A DNA stretch of 64,000 nucleotides from assembly GCF_001905505.1 (NCBI RefSeq), contig NZ_LIPG01000003.1, positions 992,001 to 1,056,000 of the forward strand, given 5' to 3'. Position 1 is the first letter of the stretch; every line of letters begins with the position of its first letter. The translations under genes and the position numbers were made by a program. Below, one piece after another: positions 48,882 to 58,225 of the stretch. The stretch comes from Streptomyces sp. CB02058. GTDB taxonomy: Bacteria; Actinomycetota; Actinomycetes; Streptomycetales; Streptomycetaceae. The notes beneath the pieces are model-generated. The model was not told the origin of the DNA. It saw only the letters and a list, made by a program, of their open reading frames with translations, and ran no database searches.

Positions 48882-51766
48882 CCCGTCTTCCGGAGGTTGG
48901 CCCAGAGATCGGCCGGGAGGTCCTTGCGGCGTCGGATCTTGAGTTTCCGGTAGACCCGGGTGAGGTGCTGCTCGACGGTGCTCGCGGTGATGTACAGCTT
49001 CACCCCGATCTCGCGGTTGGTGTAGCCGAGCACGGCCAGCGAGGCGACCCGCCGCTCGGAGTCCGTGAGTGACGCGATGCCCTCCAGCCCGTCCGCCATG
49101 GACTCGGCGCCGCCCAGGTCGGCGGAGACCGAGAGCAGTTCCTGCGCGAGCGGCTTCATCTCGCACATGTTGGCGACATGCAGCGCCTGCCGCAGAAGCA
49201 GCCGCGCGCGCCGCTTGTCGTTGTTGGCGCGATGAGCCCGGCTCAGCTCGGCCAGCACCCTGACCTGCTCGAAGCGGTCGCCGGACGCCTCGGCCAGATC
49301 GATCGCCTCGGTGAGCAGCGGCAGCCGGCGGCCGGGCGGACCGGCGATCGCGAGCAGGCGCAGCGCGGGACCGCGGGTGCGGGACGTGCCCGCGCCCGGG
49401 CGGGCCAGCTGCTCGTGGATGAGCCGCCTGGCCTGGTCCTTGTTGTCCAGGCGCAGCCACGCCTCGGCGGCGTTGGTGCGCCACGGCAGCAGACCGGCCG
49501 CGTCCAGCCCCCAGTCGCGCAGGAGTTCACCGCAGGACAGGAAGTCGGCGAGTGCGGCATGGCAGTGGTTGGTGGCGAGGAAGTGGTGGCCGCGCGCGTA
49601 CAGGTACTGCAGCCCGAACCGGCTCTGGAACATCGTGTCGCCGACCGAGTGGGTGAGCTGTCTGGCCGCCTCCTCGTGCTCGCCCGTCCGGGTCGCCGCC
49701 AGGATCAGTGTGCTCAGCGGCAGTCCGACGGCCACCCCCCAGGACCGGGGCGTCAGCAGCTCCAGGGCGCTCCTGGCGTGCCGCCGGGCAGCGGCGAGGT
49801 CCCCCTGGTGCACGGCCACATCGGCGCGAGCGGCGGACAGCACCGCCCGGGTCGTCGTCGCGTTGCGGGCATCGGTCGTCTCCAGGAGCCGGTCGCACCA
49901 GGAGGCCGCCGCGCTCAGCCGGTCCACCTGGATCAGCACCCGTACGGCGATCATGGCGGCTTCCTCGGCCCAGGGGCTCCTGCGGTGGAGGGGCAGATCG
50001 CGCAGCACCTGCTCGGCGTGGTCGGCCGCCTCCTGCGCCCGGCCCCGGGACAGCGCGTCCGACAGCGAGGCGGCGGCCTGGAGCTGAGGGTCGGTGCCCG
50101 GAGTCACCACGCCGTAGCGCAGGTCGGCCGGGAGCACCGGGGTGCGCCGGCCGCGCGCCAGCGTGGGGTGCGTCCAGGCGAGCCACACCTCGATGTCGCG
50201 CAGCGCCCCTGCCTCGGCGAGATTCACCGGCCGGGCCGAGCTCGCCCGTGTCCGCAGTCGGCCGAGTACGTCGGCGGCCTCCTCCCCGCGCCCGTGCCAC
50301 AGCAGTTGGCGGATGAGCACGAGCCCGTCCGACAGGCCGAGGTGGCCCGCGCCGACCGCCGCGGTCAGCGGTGACAGGTGCCGGGCGGCGGACGACGGGC
50401 TGAGCTGCCACTCGGCCTGCGCCAGCCGCGCCCTGAGCGCGGAGCGGGAACGCTCGTCGGCGGCGGCCCGGTGCGCGGGCTTCAGGCACTCGACGGCGAG
50501 ATCCGGACGGTCGTCCAGGAGTGCGTGCTCGGCGGCCTCGGACAGGACCGTCTCGGCCCACGGGACCTGCGTGTGGCCGGCCTCGATGAGATGGCGGGCC
50601 ACCTCCAGCGCCCCCGCCCCCCGGTCGTAGAGCAGGTGTGCCGCCCGCCGGTGGAGATCGGCCCGCTCCTGCGACGGCAGATCGTCGAGTACGGCGGTGA
50701 CGGCGACGGGGTGCCGCAGACGGCTGCCGTCGAGGAACCCGGCGGCGTTGAGGGCGCGCAGCGCCACACCCGCGCGGTCCGCGTCGGCCGCCTCACCGGC
50801 CATGAGCCGGCCGGTCTCGGCGGGCGTGGCATCCGGACCGAGCACCGCCAGCGCCCGGGCCGCCTGGAGCAGGCCCGGCTCGGCGCGCTGGAGCGCGCTC
50901 ACCAGGGCCAGCCCGTATCCCTGCGCGAGAGGGGCCTCGCCGTGGCGGCGGTGGTCGTCGACCAGGGCGTGGAGCAGCAGCGGACTGCCCCCCGAGGCGC
51001 CGAGGAAGGCCTCACCCACCTCCCGCGCCGTCTCCTCGCCGAGCGCGTCGGCGATCAGCCGCTCCGATCCGGAGGGGGAGAGCGGGTCCACGCACAGCCG
51101 CTCGGCGTACGGCGGCCGGGACAGCTCACCACGGAACCTGCGGTTCAGCGGCCAGGGCGTCGTCTGATCGGTGAGTACGAGCAGGATGCGCGCCTGCCCG
51201 ATACGCCGGACCAGATGGAGCAGGAACTCCAGCGACGGCACGTCGGCGTCGCGCAGATCGTCCACCCCGATCAGGAGCGGGGCCTCGGCCGCGAGGCCGA
51301 GCACGACGGCCGCGAGTTCATGGCAGGCCCGCAGCAGTTCCGGGGCCGGGAGGCCGGTGGCGGATCCGTCGCCGAAGTCGCCCGACCGGAGGGAGTCCAG
51401 CAGCGCGTCGATCCGCCCGCTCTGCTCCGCGGGCCAGACGGTGCCCCGGAACAGCTGGTTCACGACACCGAACGGCAGCGCCCGCTCCGCGGCGGAGCAG
51501 CTGGCTCCGAGGAAGCGGGCCCCGGCCTCCGTCGCCTTCGCCGCGAAGGTCCGCAGCAGTTCCGTCTTGCCTCCGGCGACCGGCCCCTCCAGCAGTACGG
51601 CGTGCCCCCGGTGGGCGAAACAGTTGGTGAGCAGATGGTCCAGGCGACGTATATGTGCGTCTCGTTCCACCAGCGAAGCCACTCGATCCCCCAGGGCGTC
51701 ATGTTCGTGACCAACCGTTCCCATCATGGTCGGGAGCCGCCAACTGCCCGGGAACCGGTCACCCAC
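48878..51766 (-). CDS. LAL-type LuxR-family regulator
   Basis: This large ATP-binding LuxR-family (LAL) regulator has up to 962 residues. Its N-terminus carries LVERDAHIRRLDHLLTN followed by Walker A EGPVAGGKT. A long TPR-like helical middle follows, then the C-terminal LuxR helix-turn-helix SLTDSERRVASLAVLGYTNREIGVKLYITASTVEQHLTRVYRKLKI. Such regulators activate macrolide and ansamycin clusters. GTG 51766 has AGG 7-9 bp upstream; ATG 51727 or 51724 gives an N-terminus closer to the usual family start. It is divergent from the multicopper oxidase and translationally coupled to the aminoDAHP synthase. It is the best candidate to bind the TAGGGG repeats found at four operons. Confidence 0.92.
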   Translation of the reverse strand: MGDRFPGSWRLPTMMGTVGHEHDALGDRVASLVERDAHIRRLDHLLTNCFAHRGHAVLLEGPVAGGKTELLRTFAAKATEAGARFLGASCSAAERALPFGVVNQLFRGTVWPAEQSGRIDALLDSLRSGDFGDGSATGLPAPELLRACHELAAVVLGLAAEAPLLIGVDDLRDADVPSLEFLLHLVRRIGQARILLVLTDQTTPWPLNRRFRGELSRPPYAERLCVDPLSPSGSERLIADALGEETAREVGEAFLGASGGSPLLLHALVDDHRRHGEAPLAQGYGLALVSALQRAEPGLLQAARALAVLGPDATPAETGRLMAGEAADADRAGVALRALNAAGFLDGSRLRHPVAVTAVLDDLPSQERADLHRRAAHLLYDRGAGALEVARHLIEAGHTQVPWAETVLSEAAEHALLDDRPDLAVECLKPAHRAAADERSRSALRARLAQAEWQLSPSSAARHLSPLTAAVGAGHLGLSDGLVLIRQLLWHGRGEEAADVLGRLRTRASSARPVNLAEAGALRDIEVWLAWTHPTLARGRRTPVLPADLRYGVVTPGTDPQLQAAASLSDALSRGRAQEAADHAEQVLRDLPLHRRSPWAEEAAMIAVRVLIQVDRLSAAASWCDRLLETTDARNATTTRAVLSAARADVAVHQGDLAAARRHARSALELLTPRSWGVAVGLPLSTLILAATRTGEHEEAARQLTHSVGDTMFQSRFGLQYLYARGHHFLATNHCHAALADFLSCGELLRDWGLDAAGLLPWRTNAAEAWLRLDNKDQARRLIHEQLARPGAGTSRTRGPALRLLAIAGPPGRRLPLLTEAIDLAEASGDRFEQVRVLAELSRAHRANNDKRRARLLLRQALHVANMCEMKPLAQELLSVSADLGGAESMADGLEGIASLTDSERRVASLAVLGYTNREIGVKLYITASTVEQHLTRVYRKLKIRRRKDLPADLWANLRKTG

Positions 51767-51948
51767 GCCCTGCCTACTGGGGTCCAGGGTGACGGTGAGG
51801 GGGGTGCCTCAGGGGTGGCTGGATCCGATCCCTGGGTCAAGTCGCCCGAATACCCCTAAGACCCACTCTTTCCCTTGAGATTCGCCTACACCGTGCTGAC
51901 GATCGGCTCCGTCGCCGACACCCGGCGACGCCGACCGAGGAGCCTCGT

Positions 51949-53859
51949 ATGCCCAGTCGCCGCCAGTTCATCGTGGGGTCCGCAGCAGCCACCGTCGCGG
52001 GAGTAGGAGGTGGTGCCGCGCTGCTGAGCAGCCGGGGACCATCGGAATCGAGCGTGCCGGGAGAGAGAAGACCCGGCAGCGGAGGTCCCGTCGCGACCGG
52101 GGTCCCGCGCGCCACCTCGACCGATCTGACCAAGTTCGCCGACGCGCTCCGTATCCCGCCCGTGCTCACCCCCGCGGTCGGCAGCCTGCTGACCGTCCGC
52201 CAGAAGGCCACCACCGTTCTTCTGCACTCACAGCTCCCGCCGACCCCGGTGTGGGCCTACGAGGGCTCCGTCCCGGGGCCCACCATCGAGGTGCGCAGTG
52301 AGAAGCGGCAGCGTGTGGCGTGGCTCAACGAGATCACCGGCGACTTCCCCGTGACCGGGGTCCGGGTGCCCTTCACCGGCCTCGACTCCATCCTCGGCCC
52401 CGGCCGCGGCAGCGCGCAGCCGGACGCCTCGGTCGCGGCCCTGCCGTCCTGGACGGTCGTCCATCTGCACGGCGGGGTCACCGGAGGGAACAACGACGGC
52501 TGGACGGAGAACGGGGTGTCGCCCGGCGACGCGCAGCTGTCCGAGTACCCGAACATCCAGAGCTCGGCGGGCCTCTGGTACCACGACCACGCCATGAACA
52601 TCACCGCGTTCAACGTGTACGCGGGCCTCGCCGGGACCCTGCTGGTCCGGGATGCGGAGGAGACGGCACTCAACCTCCCCTCCGGGGCGTACGAGATACC
52701 ACTGGTGATGAACGACCGGAATCTGGACACCGACGCCGACGGCATACCCAACGGCCGGCTGCTGCACAAGATCGGATTTCTGGACACCGGCACCGCCTCG
52801 GCCCCCGCGCGGCTCAACCTTCCGTTCATCGGCCCGTACAACCTCGTCAACGGGGTGATATGGCCGTATCTGGAGGTGACGCCGCGCTGGTACCGGTTCC
52901 GGGTGCTCAACGCCGCCAACACCCGTCCGTACACCCTGGAGCTCCACACGGAGAACGCCGACGGCACGACGACCGCCGTCACCGGGGCACTGGTGCAGAT
53001 CGGCAGCGACCAGGGGCTGCTGCCCGAACCTGTCACACTCGACGCTCTGACGCTCGGCACCGCGGAACGCGCCGATGTGCTCATCGACTTCTCGCAGTTC
53101 CGCGGCAAACGCCTCCGGCTGCTCAACACCAATCCCAACGGCCCGTCCCCACTCGGTCCGGAGGTCATGCAGTTCCGGGTCGGTGCCACGACGGTCGACA
53201 ACCCTTTCACGCTGCCCGCCACCACCTCACCCTCGTTCACCCGGCTGACCCGCGCCGGCCTGCCCGCGGACCACACCGACCGGTGGATCGCGCTCTCGAC
53301 CGCCGACGGCACGGCGCTGGGGCACCCGGAGATGTGGGAACTGGAGGAGATCGCGGCGGGGTACGAGCCCGGCGACGGCGACCGGATCGTCGAGGTCACG
53401 GACGCCGGGGGAGCGGTCCGCAGGTTCCGCAAGGCCGCCGCGGCATTCGACGACAAGGTCGGCTTCTTCGTGGAGAGCAGTGGCTGGGAGGTGTGGAACT
53501 TCCTCCACCTGGTCGGGCCGGGCCACCCCATGCACGTACATCTGCTCGGATTCCAGGCGCTGAACCGGCATGTCTACACGGTCACCAGTGCCGGACAGTC
53601 CGGGCCGGACGTGGTCACCTGGAGCGCGGACTACGACAGGGCGGGGGCGCTCGGCGACGAGGAACAGGGGTGGAAGGACACCATCCGCGTCGAGGAGCAC
53701 GAACTCGTCAGCGTGGCGGGCCAGTTCACCCGTGCCACGGGGCGCTTCGTCTACCACTGCCACATCCTGGAGCACGAGGACGAGGGCATGATGCGGCCCT
53801 TCGTCGTGGCGCCGCGCGCAGTGCTCGACCGCATGCCCCACACCGCGCACCACCACTGA
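51949..53859 (+). CDS. Tat-exported multicopper oxidase (phenoxazinone synthase/bilirubin oxidase-like)
   Basis: The 636-residue protein begins MPSRRQFIVGSAAATVAG, a twin-arginine signal peptide. Copper ligands are complete: HLHGG (His172), WYHDH (His212, His214), HPMHVH (His526, His529, His531) and YHCHILEHEDEGMM (His603, Cys604, His605, His609, axial Met). It therefore has a type 1 site and a trinuclear cluster and couples one-electron oxidation of phenols or aminophenols to reduction of oxygen. Divergence from the LAL gene suggests a pathway role, such as oxidising a hydroquinone-type ansamycin to a quinone or quinol outside the cytoplasmic membrane. A general extracellular laccase is the alternative. 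It converges on the 2,3-dehydratase gene. Confidence 0.92.
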   Translation: MPSRRQFIVGSAAATVAGVGGGAALLSSRGPSESSVPGERRPGSGGPVATGVPRATSTDLTKFADALRIPPVLTPAVGSLLTVRQKATTVLLHSQLPPTPVWAYEGSVPGPTIEVRSEKRQRVAWLNEITGDFPVTGVRVPFTGLDSILGPGRGSAQPDASVAALPSWTVVHLHGGVTGGNNDGWTENGVSPGDAQLSEYPNIQSSAGLWYHDHAMNITAFNVYAGLAGTLLVRDAEETALNLPSGAYEIPLVMNDRNLDTDADGIPNGRLLHKIGFLDTGTASAPARLNLPFIGPYNLVNGVIWPYLEVTPRWYRFRVLNAANTRPYTLELHTENADGTTTAVTGALVQIGSDQGLLPEPVTLDALTLGTAERADVLIDFSQFRGKRLRLLNTNPNGPSPLGPEVMQFRVGATTVDNPFTLPATTSPSFTRLTRAGLPADHTDRWIALSTADGTALGHPEMWELEEIAAGYEPGDGDRIVEVTDAGGAVRRFRKAAAAFDDKVGFFVESSGWEVWNFLHLVGPGHPMHVHLLGFQALNRHVYTVTSAGQSGPDVVTWSADYDRAGALGDEEQGWKDTIRVEEHELVSVAGQFTRATGRFVYHCHILEHEDEGMMRPFVVAPRAVLDRMPHTAHHH

Positions 53860-53890
53860 CCGCCCGGGAGGGACTGCCCGGGGGCGGTGC

Positions 53891-53969
53891 CTGTCCGGCC
53901 GTGACGCTGCCCGCGCGCGGCCGGGCAGGCCCCCCGGGCGTGGAGTGCCGCTGCCGCGCGGCCGGACAG
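53891..53969. terminator. Inverted repeat between multicopper oxidase and 2,3-dehydratase
   Basis: CTGTCCGGCCG (53891-53901) pairs with CGGCCGGACAG (53959-53969); the interior is itself rich in GC complementarity. It sits between convergent stops, so a two-way terminator is likely. Confidence 0.55.
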
Positions 53970-53989
53970 CCACCTGTCCGCCGGCCGGT

Positions 53990-55441
53990 TCAGGCGGTGG
54001 CGGGACCGCCGGTCAGGCTGTGCAGGCAGGCGATCAGGCTGCGTGCCTCCACGTTGACGTAATGGCTGTGCCGCAGGAGCCCGACCAGCTGGTGCAGTGT
54101 CAGCCACCGGAAGTCCGGTCCGGGGTCGGGTGCGTGGTCCGCGTCGGTCTCGATGACGAGATAGCGGTTGCGGGCGTGGAAGAAGCGTCCGCCCTCCTCC
54201 GACAGCAGGCTCTCGAAACGGATCCGGTCGGGGCGGGCGTCCAGCACGTCGTCCAGGAAGCGCGGGCGCGCTCCCGGCGGCAGCCATGTGTAGTTGTCCG
54301 GGGTGCACTGCACCGTCGGTGCCAGCTCGATGACATCGAGGAAGCCCGGCTGGACCCGTGCGTTGACCAGGGCGTGCAGGACACCGTCCACGCGCTTGAC
54401 GAGGAACGCGTTGATGCCGGTGCCGACCGGCTCCACCACCGGCTGGGTCCAGCCGGTGACCTCCCTGCCCTCCGTCTCGACCTCGATACCGATGACCTTG
54501 AAGAACAGCCCGGAGTCGTGGACCACGGCGTCCGGGCGCCGGGTCCAGCCCGTCACCTCCCGCAGCGGAATCCGCCGGGCGGACACCTCGTGGCGGGTCC
54601 GGGTCTCGGTGATCCAGCTCAGGATCTCGCCCACACCGTGCAGCCCGGAGCGGTCGGCGCTGCTCGAACGGATGACGGACCGACGGAATTCCTGGCCTGG
54701 AAACGAGAAATTGTCGGCGAGCCCCACACCCGAGAAAGGCAGGCACGACAGAACGGTCCGGGAGTCCATATTGATCACCGCGTCGCCCGCGAGCAGACGG
54801 TGTATCTGCCCCAGGGTCAGCCATCGGAACCCGTCGCGGAGTTCCACCTCCTCGTCGGTCTCGACAATGATGTTGCGATTACGTTTCTGGAAGAACCAGG
54901 CGCCCTGTTCGGACTGGAGGACATCGGCGAGAACCTTCTTCGGGTCCTGCTGCTGAAAGTATTCGACGTACGGTACGAAATTCCCTCGGTGGACCCGTGT
55001 GTAGTTGCTCCGGGTGGCCTGGACCGTGGGTGACAGTTCTACGCCATGGACGTTTCCGGGCTCGTTCTTCGCCTGCATGAGGAAATGCAGTACGCCGTCG
55101 AACTCCTTCGCCAGAATCCCCAGGATGCCGATCTCCGGCTGATGGATGACGGGCTGGGTCCAGGCCGGCACCTCCCCGTCGGGCACCTCGGCCGCGAGCC
55201 CTTCCAGGCTGAAGAACCTGCCGCTCTCGTGCACGATGTTCCCCGTGGCGTCATCCGTGCGCCACCGGACCAGATCGTCCAGCGCGATCCGCTCCACCCG
55301 TGCCACGTCCGTGCGCCGGCGTTCCGCGAACCAGTCCCGTATCTCCGTCAAAGGAAATACGCCGTCGATACGGACTGCGGATTCAGCGATGCGTTCGGCA
55401 GTTCTCTGTTCTGCCGCCAGAGTTGACACGATTCCGGACAT
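53990..55441 (-). CDS. NDP-hexose 2,3-dehydratase
   Basis: This 483-residue protein has the internally duplicated architecture of NDP-4-keto-6-deoxyglucose 2,3-dehydratases (TylX3/OleV/UrdS type). Both halves carry a WTQPV element (VPAWTQPVIHQPEIGILGIL and VTGWTQPVVEPVGTGINAFLVK). Each then has an ELSPTVQAT or ELAPTVQCT stretch, and RFFHARNRYLVIETD or WFFQKRNRNIIVETD followed by FRWLTL. It removes the C2 hydroxyl of TDP-4-keto-6-deoxyglucose, giving the 3,4-diketo intermediate. It is transcribed divergently from the 3-ketoreductase, so a single regulatory region (55442-55670) serves the first two 2-deoxygenation steps. Confidence 0.93.
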   Translation of the reverse strand: MSGIVSTLAAEQRTAERIAESAVRIDGVFPLTEIRDWFAERRRTDVARVERIALDDLVRWRTDDATGNIVHESGRFFSLEGLAAEVPDGEVPAWTQPVIHQPEIGILGILAKEFDGVLHFLMQAKNEPGNVHGVELSPTVQATRSNYTRVHRGNFVPYVEYFQQQDPKKVLADVLQSEQGAWFFQKRNRNIIVETDEEVELRDGFRWLTLGQIHRLLAGDAVINMDSRTVLSCLPFSGVGLADNFSFPGQEFRRSVIRSSSADRSGLHGVGEILSWITETRTRHEVSARRIPLREVTGWTRRPDAVVHDSGLFFKVIGIEVETEGREVTGWTQPVVEPVGTGINAFLVKRVDGVLHALVNARVQPGFLDVIELAPTVQCTPDNYTWLPPGARPRFLDDVLDARPDRIRFESLLSEEGGRFFHARNRYLVIETDADHAPDPGPDFRWLTLHQLVGLLRHSHYVNVEARSLIACLHSLTGGPATA

Positions 55442-55522
55442 CGAGCAGCCTCCCTGTATCGCGCGATAGTGGGGACCACTATGGCGGCAGGAATTTTACT
55501 CGGGCCGTGGGGTGCGCATACT

Positions 55523-55539
55523 CAGGGGGCGAGTAGGGG
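55523..55539 (+). promoter_or_regulatory. AGGGG direct repeat, site 3 (sugar operons)
   Basis: CAGGGG, five bases, TAGGGG (11-bp period), with another CAGGGG at 55567-55572 immediately before the -35 box of the sugar promoter. A related but less perfect version of sites 1 and 2. Confidence 0.5.
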
Positions 55540-55573
55540 GGTGCGGGCGGGTTCTCCGGCGAGGGACAGGGGG

Positions 55574-55602
55574 TTGACGGTGGAGGACGCGGTGCCTACC
55601 GT
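55574..55602 (+). promoter_or_regulatory. Promoter of the deoxysugar operon
   Basis: TTGACG (55574-55579), 17-bp spacer, TACCGT (55597-55602), about 70 bp upstream of the 3-ketoreductase ATG. This is the best vegetative-type promoter seen in the cluster. Confidence 0.6.
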
Positions 55603-55670
55603 CGAGCCGAATTCAGCGAATCGAATTATGCCCCGGTTCTGAGGCCGGTCGGCCCGATGGAGGTCAGGCA

Positions 55671-56717
55671 ATGCCGCATTCTTCGGAGGGGAGCCTTTCG
55701 AATCCCCGCGAGAATCCGAGGCCACTGAGAATCGGTGTGATCGGATGCGCCGGAATAGCCTGGCGGCGCATGCTGCCCGCGCTCGTGCGGAACCCGGACG
55801 TGGACGTCACCGCGATCGCCAGCAGGAGCGGGGACAAGGCCCGCCTCTTCACCGAGCGCTTCGGCGGCGCTCCCGTGACCGGCTACGACGAACTGCTGGC
55901 CCGCGACGACGTCGACGCCGTGTACGTCCCGCTGCCCGCGCTGCTGCACGCCGAATGGATCGAGCGGGCGCTCCTCGCCGGAAAGCACGTGCTCTCGGAG
56001 AAGCCCCTGGCCGCGACCCGCGAGGAGGCCGCGGCACTCGTGGCACTCGCGGAGTCCCGGGGGCTCGTCCTCCTGGAGAGCTTCATGTTCCTGTGCCACT
56101 CCCAGCACGCCCGGATCAGGGCACTCGTGGCCGACGGTGCCATCGGGGAACTGCGCACCCTCACAGCGGAGTTGGGCTTCCCGGCCAAGGGCGGGGACGA
56201 CATTCGCTACCGGCCGGACGTGGGCGGCGGAGCCCTCACCGACATCGGCGTCTACCCGGTGCGCACCGCGCTCCTGTACCTGGGCGACGAGCTGGAGGTG
56301 CTCGGGGCGTCCCTCCACGTCGACCACACTCTGGGCGTCGACCTCGGAGGGTCCGCGCTGGTGGTGAACCCCTCGGGTGTCTCCGGCCATCTGACCTGGG
56401 GCATGGAACACGGCTACCGGTCCGCCTACGTGCTGTGGGGGAGCGCCGGGCGGATCTCCGCCTCATGGGCGTACACACCACCACCCACCCACGGGGCGGT
56501 CATCCGGATCGAACGGCAGGACCATGTCGAGGAGATCACCCTGCCCGCCGAGGACCAGTTCGAACGCGTCACCGAGGCGTTCGTCGCGCGGGTGCGCCAC
56601 GGTGTGCCGTCCGGTCTGGAGGGCGAGTCCGTCCTCTCGCAGGCCGGACTTGTCGACCGGGTCCGGGAGCGGGCCCTCCTGAACCCCTCGCCCGTACGTG
56701 AGCCGGTGGGGTCCTGA
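55671..56717 (+). CDS. NDP-hexose 3-ketoreductase (Gfo/Idh/MocA)
   Basis: This 348-residue oxidoreductase has LRIGVIGCAGIAWRRMLPALVRNPDVDVTAIASR as Rossmann fold, GKHVLSEKPLAATREEAAAL with the EKP catalytic Lys, and GGALTDIGVYPVRTALLYLG with the conserved Asp/Tyr helix. This is the pattern of NDP-hexose 3-ketoreductases (SpnN/UrdT type). These reduce the 3-keto group formed after 2,3-dehydration, giving the 2,6-dideoxy-4-keto sugar. ATG 55671 gives an N-terminal extension of about 18 residues. The next gene overlaps it by one base, and the pairing with the divergent 2,3-dehydratase supports the function. Confidence 0.9.
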   Translation: MPHSSEGSLSNPRENPRPLRIGVIGCAGIAWRRMLPALVRNPDVDVTAIASRSGDKARLFTERFGGAPVTGYDELLARDDVDAVYVPLPALLHAEWIERALLAGKHVLSEKPLAATREEAAALVALAESRGLVLLESFMFLCHSQHARIRALVADGAIGELRTLTAELGFPAKGGDDIRYRPDVGGGALTDIGVYPVRTALLYLGDELEVLGASLHVDHTLGVDLGGSALVVNPSGVSGHLTWGMEHGYRSAYVLWGSAGRISASWAYTPPPTHGAVIRIERQDHVEEITLPAEDQFERVTEAFVARVRHGVPSGLEGESVLSQAGLVDRVRERALLNPSPVREPVGS

Positions 56718-58024
56718 TGGGAGACAACGAGATCGACCGGATACTGGAACTGGTCAGGAAGCTCCACCGCGAACAGGAGGCGGAGAAGCGGTTCGTGCCC
56801 GGCGAGACGCCGATCCTCCCGTCCGGCGCCGTGTTCGACGAGGACGACCGGGTGGCACTGGTGGAAGCCGCCCTGCACATGCGGATCGCGGCGGGGCCGG
56901 CCGCCCAGCAGTTCGAGCGGGAGTTCGCGGCGCTGCTCGGCAGACGCAAGGCGCATCTGACCAACTCCGGTTCCTCGGCCAACCTCCTGGCGCTGACCGC
57001 GCTCACCCAGAAGGAGCTCGGCAAGCGGCGGCTGCGGGCCGGCGACGAGGTCATCACCGTCGCCGCCGGATTCCCGACCACCGTCAACCCGATCGTGCAG
57101 AACGGCATGATCCCGGTGATGGTCGACGTGTCGCTGGCGACCTACAACACCACCGCCGAGCGGGTCGCCGAGGCCGTGGGGCCCCGCACCAGAGCGATCA
57201 TGATCGCCCATGCGCTCGGCAACCCGTTCCCCGCCGCCGAGATCCGGCAGATCGCCGACGACAACGGCCTGTTCTTCATCGAGGACAACTGCGACGCGGT
57301 CGGCTCCTTCTACGGAGGCAGGCCCACGGGCGGCTTCGGCGACGTGGCCACTTCGAGCTTCTACCCGGCGCACCATCTCACGATGGGCGAGGGCGGCTGT
57401 GTGGTCACCGACCGGGTGGCCCTCGCCAAGGTCATCGAGTCCCTGCGGGACTGGGGACGCGACTGCTGGTGCCCGCCCGCCGCCAGCGACACCTGTCACA
57501 AGCGCTTCGGCCACCAACTCGGCAGGCTGCCCGCCGGGTACGACCACAAGTACACGTTCTCCCGCGTCGGTTACAACCTCAAGACCACCGACCTCCAGGC
57601 GGCGCTCGGCCTGACACAGCTGGCCAAACTGCCCGAGTTCGGCGCCGCCCGCCGGCGCAACTGGAAGCGGCTCAAGGAGGGGCTCGACGGCGTCCGCGGA
57701 CTCCGGCTGCCCGAGGCGACGCCCGGCAGCGACCCCAGCTGGTTCGGTTTCGTGCTGACGGTCGACGAGGACGCGCCGTTCGACCGGGGCGAGATCATCT
57801 CCTTCCTCGAATCCCGGAAGATCGGCACCCGCATGCTCTTCTCCGGGAACCTCGCGCGGCAACCCGCCTATCAGGACGTCGAATTCAGGGTTGTCGGCGA
57901 TCTGCGGAACAGCGACATCATCACCGAGCGCACGTTCTGGATCGGCATCTATCCGGGGCTGACGGCCGAAATGATCGACTACGTCGCCGCCTCGATACGG
58001 GAGTTCACCGCGGGACGGAGATGA
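56717..58024 (+). CDS. NDP-4-keto-6-deoxyhexose 3-dehydratase ([2Fe-2S], PLP)
   Basis: The 435-residue enzyme has the DegT/AHBA-type PLP fold, but the PLP lysine is replaced by His in FYPAHHLTMGEGG (His219/His220). That substitution is the hallmark of C3-deoxygenases (E1, SpnQ, UrdQ, ColD) rather than aminotransferases. It also has the exact [2Fe-2S] spacing of E1-type enzymes: Cys192, Cys250, Cys252, Cys260 (C-x57-C-x-C-x7-C). It therefore removes the C3 hydroxyl via PMP and electron transfer and needs a reductase partner, which is not in the window. With the 2,3-dehydratase and 3-ketoreductase it predicts a 2,3,6-trideoxyhexose such as rhodinose or amicetose. Confidence 0.94.
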   Translation: MGDNEIDRILELVRKLHREQEAEKRFVPGETPILPSGAVFDEDDRVALVEAALHMRIAAGPAAQQFEREFAALLGRRKAHLTNSGSSANLLALTALTQKELGKRRLRAGDEVITVAAGFPTTVNPIVQNGMIPVMVDVSLATYNTTAERVAEAVGPRTRAIMIAHALGNPFPAAEIRQIADDNGLFFIEDNCDAVGSFYGGRPTGGFGDVATSSFYPAHHLTMGEGGCVVTDRVALAKVIESLRDWGRDCWCPPAASDTCHKRFGHQLGRLPAGYDHKYTFSRVGYNLKTTDLQAALGLTQLAKLPEFGAARRRNWKRLKEGLDGVRGLRLPEATPGSDPSWFGFVLTVDEDAPFDRGEIISFLESRKIGTRMLFSGNLARQPAYQDVEFRVVGDLRNSDIITERTFWIGIYPGLTAEMIDYVAASIREFTAGRR

Positions 58025-58073
58025 CACTCCTGAAACACGTCCGACACCTTTCCTCACGAGGTCAGGGTGGGGA

Positions 58074-58091
58074 CAGGGGGTGAGGTAGGGG
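58074..58091 (+). promoter_or_regulatory. AGGGG direct repeat, site 4 (transporter operon)
   Basis: CAGGGG, six bases, TAGGGG (12-bp period, as sites 1 and 2), about 135 bp upstream of the ABC permease. A GTCAGGGTGGGG stretch precedes it. Nothing else recognisable occupies 58025-58225. Confidence 0.5.
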
Positions 58092-58225
58092 GGTCGGTCC
58101 CCACATTCTCGTACAGGGTCGTCCCGACAAGAGTTCTCTGCGATTCACCGAGCGCGGCCATTCCGAGCTGCCGGGCGTATTGCGAACGACAGCGAATTGC
58201 GTAAGTCCGCACATCTGGAGAGGCC

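Noticed and set aside
56717..58024. A sugar aminotransferase
   Set aside because: The PLP lysine is replaced by His, and a C-x57-C-x-C-x7-C iron-sulfur motif is present, which marks a C3-deoxygenase.
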